From Allobacillus halotolerans (GTDB lineage Bacteria; Bacillota; Bacilli; Bacillales; Alkalibacillaceae), in the NCBI RefSeq assembly GCF_028743495.1, contig NZ_CP117968.1: a stretch of 64,000 nucleotides of DNA; one strand, written 5' to 3'. The notes under the pieces were generated by a model that was given only the letters and a program-made list of their open reading frames with translations, made no database searches and was not told the origin of the DNA. Positions 59,648 to 64,000 of this stretch are shown here, in pieces. The translations under genes were made by a program, and so were the position numbers. Numbering within the stretch: the first letter of the stretch is position 1; every line of letters starts with the position of its first letter.

Positions 59648-60631
59648 ATGAAATATTTTATTAGTCACTCGTCGAAAAACTTGCATTACGGTGAATCAAT
59701 TGTTCAGTTATTGATCGATATTGGAGTACCACACGATGATATTATATTCACGAGTAAAAGTGGATTCGGAATTCCAAAAGGTGAAAATATATTCGAATGG
59801 TTAAAAAGCCAAATTGAAGATAAGCCATTTGTCATATATTTGTTATCTGATGATTACTACTCAAGTGTAGCTTGCTTAAATGAAATGGGTGCTGCCTGGA
59901 TTGTAGAAAATGAACATATAGCACTATTCACACCTGGATTTAATCTTAACAATTCAAAATATAATGAAGGTGCAATAGACCCAAGAAAAATGGGTGTTTT
60001 TATTGATAATAAGTATGATATGTTAGAGTTTGTAACATTAATTTCAAAAAATGAAAACAGATTCATAAAGCCAGTAATTATAGATCAGGCAATCACTTCT
60101 TTTTTTAACTCAATTGAAAATTATCTTCATAACGGAAACAGTGTAAACAATCACAATTCAATAAATAGAGGAATTAATGAAACAAAAGAAGAATCCAAAT
60201 TACATACTCCTGTCGAAGTAGATGAAAATAGTAAATCTCTATATATAAAGTTCAGTGATAGCATAAAAGAGAAAAAATTAAGTGATGAAGAGTTATTGTT
60301 AATAAATTATATGGTTGATATCGGCAAAACAACCTTAGGAGATAGGTGGATGGCTAAAGGTGAAGTACAAAATATTCGAAACTGGGAAGAGATAAATGAA
60401 TTAAATAATTACTTATCAAGTAAATACAACACGGCTTTGAATAAATTAAAATTACGAAATTTTTTAGATGTATATAGTAAAACATCTCATGGAAATCCCA
60501 GAGAGTTTGTTTTAATTGAGTCGATTTCAAATCACTTATTAGACCTCCCTAGCAACATACAACAAGTATTAACTAAAACAAAAGAAAAGTATCACGAAGG
60601 AAGTATAAACACTATGGACTTACCTTTTTAA
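59648..60631 (+). CDS. TIR-domain protein
   Basis: A 327-residue protein. The N-terminal TIR domain (about 1-150) starts MKYFISHSSKN and carries SDDYYSSVACLNEMGAAW, placing a candidate catalytic Glu at residue 79. Bacterial TIRs with this Glu cleave NAD+ or make cyclic ADP-ribose signals in phage defence. A hydrophilic linker (about 165-200) leads to a C-terminal domain (about 205-325) with TTLGDRWMAKGEVQNIRNWEE, possibly helix-turn-helix-like. AT-rich compared with its neighbours. TAGGAGAGA precedes the ATG. No ThsA, CRISPR or other partner is adjacent. Confidence 0.85.
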   Translation: MKYFISHSSKNLHYGESIVQLLIDIGVPHDDIIFTSKSGFGIPKGENIFEWLKSQIEDKPFVIYLLSDDYYSSVACLNEMGAAWIVENEHIALFTPGFNLNNSKYNEGAIDPRKMGVFIDNKYDMLEFVTLISKNENRFIKPVIIDQAITSFFNSIENYLHNGNSVNNHNSINRGINETKEESKLHTPVEVDENSKSLYIKFSDSIKEKKLSDEELLLINYMVDIGKTTLGDRWMAKGEVQNIRNWEEINELNNYLSSKYNTALNKLKLRNFLDVYSKTSHGNPREFVLIESISNHLLDLPSNIQQVLTKTKEKYHEGSINTMDLPF

Positions 60632-60704
60632 CTTAAACAATAACCATTTTTTTAAAGAACTTAATCATAGTATAATGTAATTTTTAAACACTTATTGTTA
60701 GAGA

Positions 60705-60778
60705 AAAGGAGCTAAATCCCTCAAGATTTAGCTCCTTTTCGTATCCTATTTACTTCTCTATATTTGGGGTCAAAAACT
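60705..60778. repeat. Direct repeat copy B, including terminator of the TIR gene
   Basis: AGCTAAATCCCTCAAGATTTAGCT (60710-60733) with flanking GG/CC that lengthen the stem, then a T-rich tract, CTATATTTGGGGTCAAAAACTCA. It is near-identical in order to copy A, 1417 bases away. It serves as terminator of the TIR gene. Confidence 0.8.
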
Positions 60779-60856
60779 CACCTGTGAAGGATAAATAGCT
60801 GGGAACTATTTGCTTAAATATTGCTCTAAACAAATAACTTCCCTTTAAATCCATCT

Positions 60857-60882
60857 AAATCAAGGCAAGTTGCCTTTGATTT
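60857..60882 (-). terminator. Weak hairpin after guaA
   Basis: AAATCAAGGCAA ... TTGCCTTTGATTT pairs over about 11 bp with one bulge just past the guaA stop. No T run follows on the minus strand, so termination is uncertain. Confidence 0.45.
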
Positions 60883-60891
60883 CTTACTCCC

Positions 60892-62430
60892 CTATTCCCA
60901 CTCAATCGTTGCCGGTGGTTTACTCGTAATGTCATACACAATACGATTCACATGTGGCACTTCATTTACAATTCGATTCGATACTTTTTCTAAAATATCA
61001 TATGGGATTCTTGCCCAATCGGACGTCATACCATCAATTGAATTGACTGCGCGGATGCCTACTGTGTGATCGTATGTCCGTTGATCACCCATAACGCCAA
61101 CACTTTGTATACCAGGTAAAACAGTGAAATACTGCCATACTGTTTTATCTAATCCTGCTAACATAAATTCTTCTCGCAAAATAGCGTCTGATTCACGAAC
61201 AATTTCTAATTTTTCTTCTGTCACTTCTCCAAGGACGCGAATGCCTAAACCTGGTCCAGGAAACGGTTGACGCCAAACGATATGTTCTGGAATTCCTAAT
61301 TCTTCACCTAGTTTTCGGACTTCATCTTTGAACAAAGTATTTAACGGTTCAATTAAATTCAATTTCATTTTTTCCGGTAGTCCACCAACATTGTGATGGC
61401 TTTTAATTGTTTGCGCAGTTTTCGTACCACTTTCAATGATATCCGTGTAAAGGGTTCCTTGTGCTAAAAAGTCAACGTCTTCAATTTTCGAAGACTCTTC
61501 ATCAAAAATATAAATAAACTCATTACCAATTATTTTCCGTTTTTTCTCTGGATCACTGACACCTTCAAGTTTGGCTAAGAACCGATCTTTCGCATCAACT
61601 TGAATGACATTCATATGGAAACCTTCCTTGAACATCTTCATGACATCTTCAGCTTCATTTTTACGTAGTAAGCCATGATCAACAAAAATACATGTTAATT
61701 GATCTCCAATTGCTTGGTGTAACAATACAGCAACGACAGAGGAATCGACACCTCCACTTAATGCACAGATGACTTTTCGGTCTTTCACGGATTCTCGAAT
61801 TTTTTCAATTTCTGTTTCAATGAAATTCTTCATCGTCCATTCGCCGCTGCATCCACAAATTTCATACACAAAGTTTTTCAAAAGGTCATTGCCATAAACC
61901 GAGTGACCTACCTCTGGGTGAAATTGAACGCCGTAAAACTTTTTCTCCTCATTACTGATCGCAGCAATTGGACAGGAAGGATTTTTGGCATCGACTTGGA
62001 AACCTTCAGGCATTTCCACAACATGGTCACCATGACTCATCCAGACAATTTGCTCTTCCGGCAATGTATGAAATGTCGCCGACTGGTTTCCTGTTAATGT
62101 TATTTTTGCTTTGCCGTACTCGCGCTGTGCAGCGGGTTCAACACGTCCGCCAAGTTTGTAGGCCATTAATTGCATGCCATAACAAATCCCTAAAACAGGT
62201 ATGTCTAATTGGAAGATCTCTTCGTCAATAGAAAATGCATCATTCTCAAACACACTATTTGGGCCACCGGACAAAATAATTCCTGTTGGCTTCAGATCTT
62301 TTAGTTCTTTTGCGGAAAGGTCATTCGGATGGAGTTCACTATAAACGCCTAATTCTCTAATCCGACGTGTGATAAGTTGATTGTATTGACTGCCATAATC
62401 GAGTACAATGATTTTCTCTTCTTGCTTCAT
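60892..62430 (-). CDS. guaA: GMP synthase (glutamine-hydrolysing)
   Basis: A 512-residue bifunctional enzyme that aminates XMP to GMP. The glutaminase half has Cys83 (GICYGMQ), His171 and Glu173 (GVQFHPE). The ATP-pyrophosphatase loop SGGVDS is at residues 225-230, with SHHNVGGLP, RQPFPGPGLGIRVLGE and the C-terminal IEWE all present. It is the functional copy, unlike the paralogue at 56764. It follows guaB by 26 bases, with AGCTGAGGTGTA as ribosome binding site. Confidence 0.97.
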   Translation of the reverse strand: MKQEEKIIVLDYGSQYNQLITRRIRELGVYSELHPNDLSAKELKDLKPTGIILSGGPNSVFENDAFSIDEEIFQLDIPVLGICYGMQLMAYKLGGRVEPAAQREYGKAKITLTGNQSATFHTLPEEQIVWMSHGDHVVEMPEGFQVDAKNPSCPIAAISNEEKKFYGVQFHPEVGHSVYGNDLLKNFVYEICGCSGEWTMKNFIETEIEKIRESVKDRKVICALSGGVDSSVVAVLLHQAIGDQLTCIFVDHGLLRKNEAEDVMKMFKEGFHMNVIQVDAKDRFLAKLEGVSDPEKKRKIIGNEFIYIFDEESSKIEDVDFLAQGTLYTDIIESGTKTAQTIKSHHNVGGLPEKMKLNLIEPLNTLFKDEVRKLGEELGIPEHIVWRQPFPGPGLGIRVLGEVTEEKLEIVRESDAILREEFMLAGLDKTVWQYFTVLPGIQSVGVMGDQRTYDHTVGIRAVNSIDGMTSDWARIPYDILEKVSNRIVNEVPHVNRIVYDITSKPPATIEWE

Positions 62431-62456
62431 AAATACACCTCAGCTAATTTGATTCG

Positions 62457-63920
62457 TTACATTGAGTAATTCGGTGCTTCTTTTGTGATTTGTACATCAT
62501 GTGGGTGGCTTTCTCTTAAGCCAGCATTCGTGATTCGAACGAACTGGGAATCTTCACGAAGTGCTTCTAAATCTTTTGTGCCGCAATATCCCATTCCTGA
62601 ACGCAATCCACCAACCAATTGATAGAGTGTATCTGCAATTGAGCCTTTATAAGGGACACGTCCTTCGATTCCTTCAGGGACAAATTTCTTCGATTCACCT
62701 TGGAAATAGCGGTCCTTACTTCCTTTTTCCATAGAAGTTACAGAGCCCATTCCACGATAAACTTTATACTGTCGACCTTGAAAAACTTCTATATCACCAG
62801 GGCTTTCCTTCGTACCAGCAAACATACTGCCAAGCATCACAGCGTGACCGCCTGCAGCGATTGCTTTCACGACTTCTCCGGAGTACTTGATTCCTCCATC
62901 TGCAATAATGCTGACTCCATGTTTTCTAGCTTCGGTTGCACAATCATAAATAGCGGTAACCTGTGGAACACCTACACCGGCAACTACACGGGTTGTGCAA
63001 ATGGAACCTGGGCCAATTCCAACTTTCACGACATCGACACCAGCATCGATTAATGCTTTTGTACCTTCTTTTGTCGCAACATTACCTGCAATTAAATTCA
63101 CCTGTGGATAGGTTTCTCTCAATTTTTTGATTGCATCCAATACACCTTGTGAATGACCATGGGCTGTATCAATGACTAACGCATCAACACCAGCCTCAAC
63201 GAGTTTCTGTGAACGAACAAGGACATCACCTGTCACACCAATGGCTGCAGCTACCAATAATCTACCTTGACGATCAACTGCAGAGTTTGGATATTCAATC
63301 ACCTTTTCGATATCTTTAATCGTTATAAGACCTTTTAACACGCCGTTTTCATCAACTAAAGGAAGTTTCTCCACCTTATATTTTTGGAGAACTTTTTCTG
63401 CTTGCTCCAATGTCGTATCAACAGGTGCGGTAATAAGCTGTTCTTTTGTCATAACATCATCGATTGACAATGAATAATCTTCAATAAAACGAAGATCACG
63501 ATTAGTGATGATTCCGATTAATTTTTGTTCTGATTCATTGTTGACGATTGGTACACCTGAAATCCGGTATTTACCCATCAAATGCTCAGCATCATAAACT
63601 TGGTTTTCAGGAAGAAGAAAAAATGGATTTGTGATCACGCCTCTTTCTGAACGTTTCACTTTGTCCACTTGTTCTGCCTGTTCTTCAATCGACATATTTT
63701 TATGGATAACACCAAGCCCGCCTTGTCTAGCCATAGCGATTGCCATGCCTGATTCAGTAACTGTATCCATTCCTGCACTCATAATAGGTATCTTCAAATT
63801 CAACGTATCCGTTAAAGACACCTCTACTTTAACATCACTCGGTAAAACGGTAGATTCTTGTGGCAGTAACAGTACATCATCAAATGTTAAGCCTTCTTTA
63901 TTGAACTTGTTTTCCCACAT
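62457..63920 (-). CDS. guaB: IMP dehydrogenase
   Basis: A 487-residue enzyme that oxidises IMP to XMP, feeding GuaA. It has a TIM-barrel with a CBS pair inserted at about residues 93-205. The active-site loop is GPGSICTTRVVAG with the catalytic Cys, and the flap has GSVTSMEKGSKDRYFQ. AAGGGGGCGACAC lies before the ATG. A weak promoter (TTGACA 63982-63977, TAGTCT 63959-63954) is 34 bases upstream; no purine riboswitch fits in the 80 bases available. Confidence 0.97.
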   Translation of the reverse strand: MWENKFNKEGLTFDDVLLLPQESTVLPSDVKVEVSLTDTLNLKIPIMSAGMDTVTESGMAIAMARQGGLGVIHKNMSIEEQAEQVDKVKRSERGVITNPFFLLPENQVYDAEHLMGKYRISGVPIVNNESEQKLIGIITNRDLRFIEDYSLSIDDVMTKEQLITAPVDTTLEQAEKVLQKYKVEKLPLVDENGVLKGLITIKDIEKVIEYPNSAVDRQGRLLVAAAIGVTGDVLVRSQKLVEAGVDALVIDTAHGHSQGVLDAIKKLRETYPQVNLIAGNVATKEGTKALIDAGVDVVKVGIGPGSICTTRVVAGVGVPQVTAIYDCATEARKHGVSIIADGGIKYSGEVVKAIAAGGHAVMLGSMFAGTKESPGDIEVFQGRQYKVYRGMGSVTSMEKGSKDRYFQGESKKFVPEGIEGRVPYKGSIADTLYQLVGGLRSGMGYCGTKDLEALREDSQFVRITNAGLRESHPHDVQITKEAPNYSM

Positions 63921-64000
63921 ATGTGTCGCCCCCTTTACGAAAATATTATTAAAAGACTATCAATCAAAATTTGCATTGTCAACACACCAAATAAATGTTC

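Noticed and set aside
63921..64000. Purine riboswitch upstream of guaB
   Set aside because: Only 80 bases are visible and a weak promoter already fits within them; no aptamer motif is seen.

Overview
The window reads as a chromosomal segment of an endospore-forming member of the Bacillaceae (Firmicutes). The low G+C content, AGGAGG-type ribosome binding sites, spoIIIA and comG operons, split gcvPA/gcvPB, LTA synthase and tandem glycine riboswitch all point there. From 1 to about 51 kb the gene order follows the Bacillus subtilis spoIIIA-efp-aroQ ... gcv ... comG ... yqg ... sodA ... ispG ... nfo-cshB-ispH stretch closely. The class II ribonucleotide reductase, cytochrome bd genes and an OsmU-type osmolyte transporter fit a salt-tolerant relative, but no species is named here.

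Layout. 0-2 kb: 5' part of the sporulation operon spoIIIAA-AB-AC-AD behind a sigma-E-like promoter. 2-5.3 kb: efp, X-Pro peptidase, aroQ and two small membrane genes. 5.3-9.6 kb: a degenerate 52-bp-period repeat, then nrdJ, a B12-dependent ribonucleotide reductase split by a 376-residue intein and preceded by two NrdR boxes. 9.7-15.4 kb: rhodanese, an SDR and the glycine cleavage operon gcvT-PA-PB under a tandem glycine riboswitch. 15.4-22.5 kb: SNF2 helicase/yqhG, aroK, the whole comGA-GG pseudopilus operon and tRNA-Gln. 22.6-34.2 kb: MBL hydrolase, LTA synthase, rhomboid GluP, rpmG, a nine-unit 52-bp tandem repeat array, yqgN, pbpA and an MFS gene. 34.4-41.5 kb: sodA, then cydDC facing cydAB plus the small subunit cydS, with a second 52-bp array between. 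41.8-46.6 kb: a DHA2 exporter, a five-tRNA cluster, a Na/Pi cotransporter and an NfeD protein. 46.8-52.2 kb: ispG, small genes, nfo, cshB and ispH.

52.2-64 kb is the more individual part. It holds a frameshifted remnant, a four-gene osmolyte ABC transporter, an intact but catalytically stripped GMP synthetase paralogue divergent from an SDR, a TIR-domain gene bracketed by a duplicated terminator-like sequence, and then the genuine guaA and guaB.

How genes work together: gcvTPAPB supplies one-carbon units and yqgN feeds formyl-folates. nrdJ makes deoxynucleotides. cydDC exports the thiols needed to assemble the CydABS oxidase. ispG and ispH are the last two MEP-pathway Fe-S enzymes. guaB and guaA make GMP. 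The points most worth a second look are the GuaA paralogue, the 52-bp arrays, the TIR gene with repeated flanks, and the intein inserted directly before the catalytic cysteine of NrdJ.
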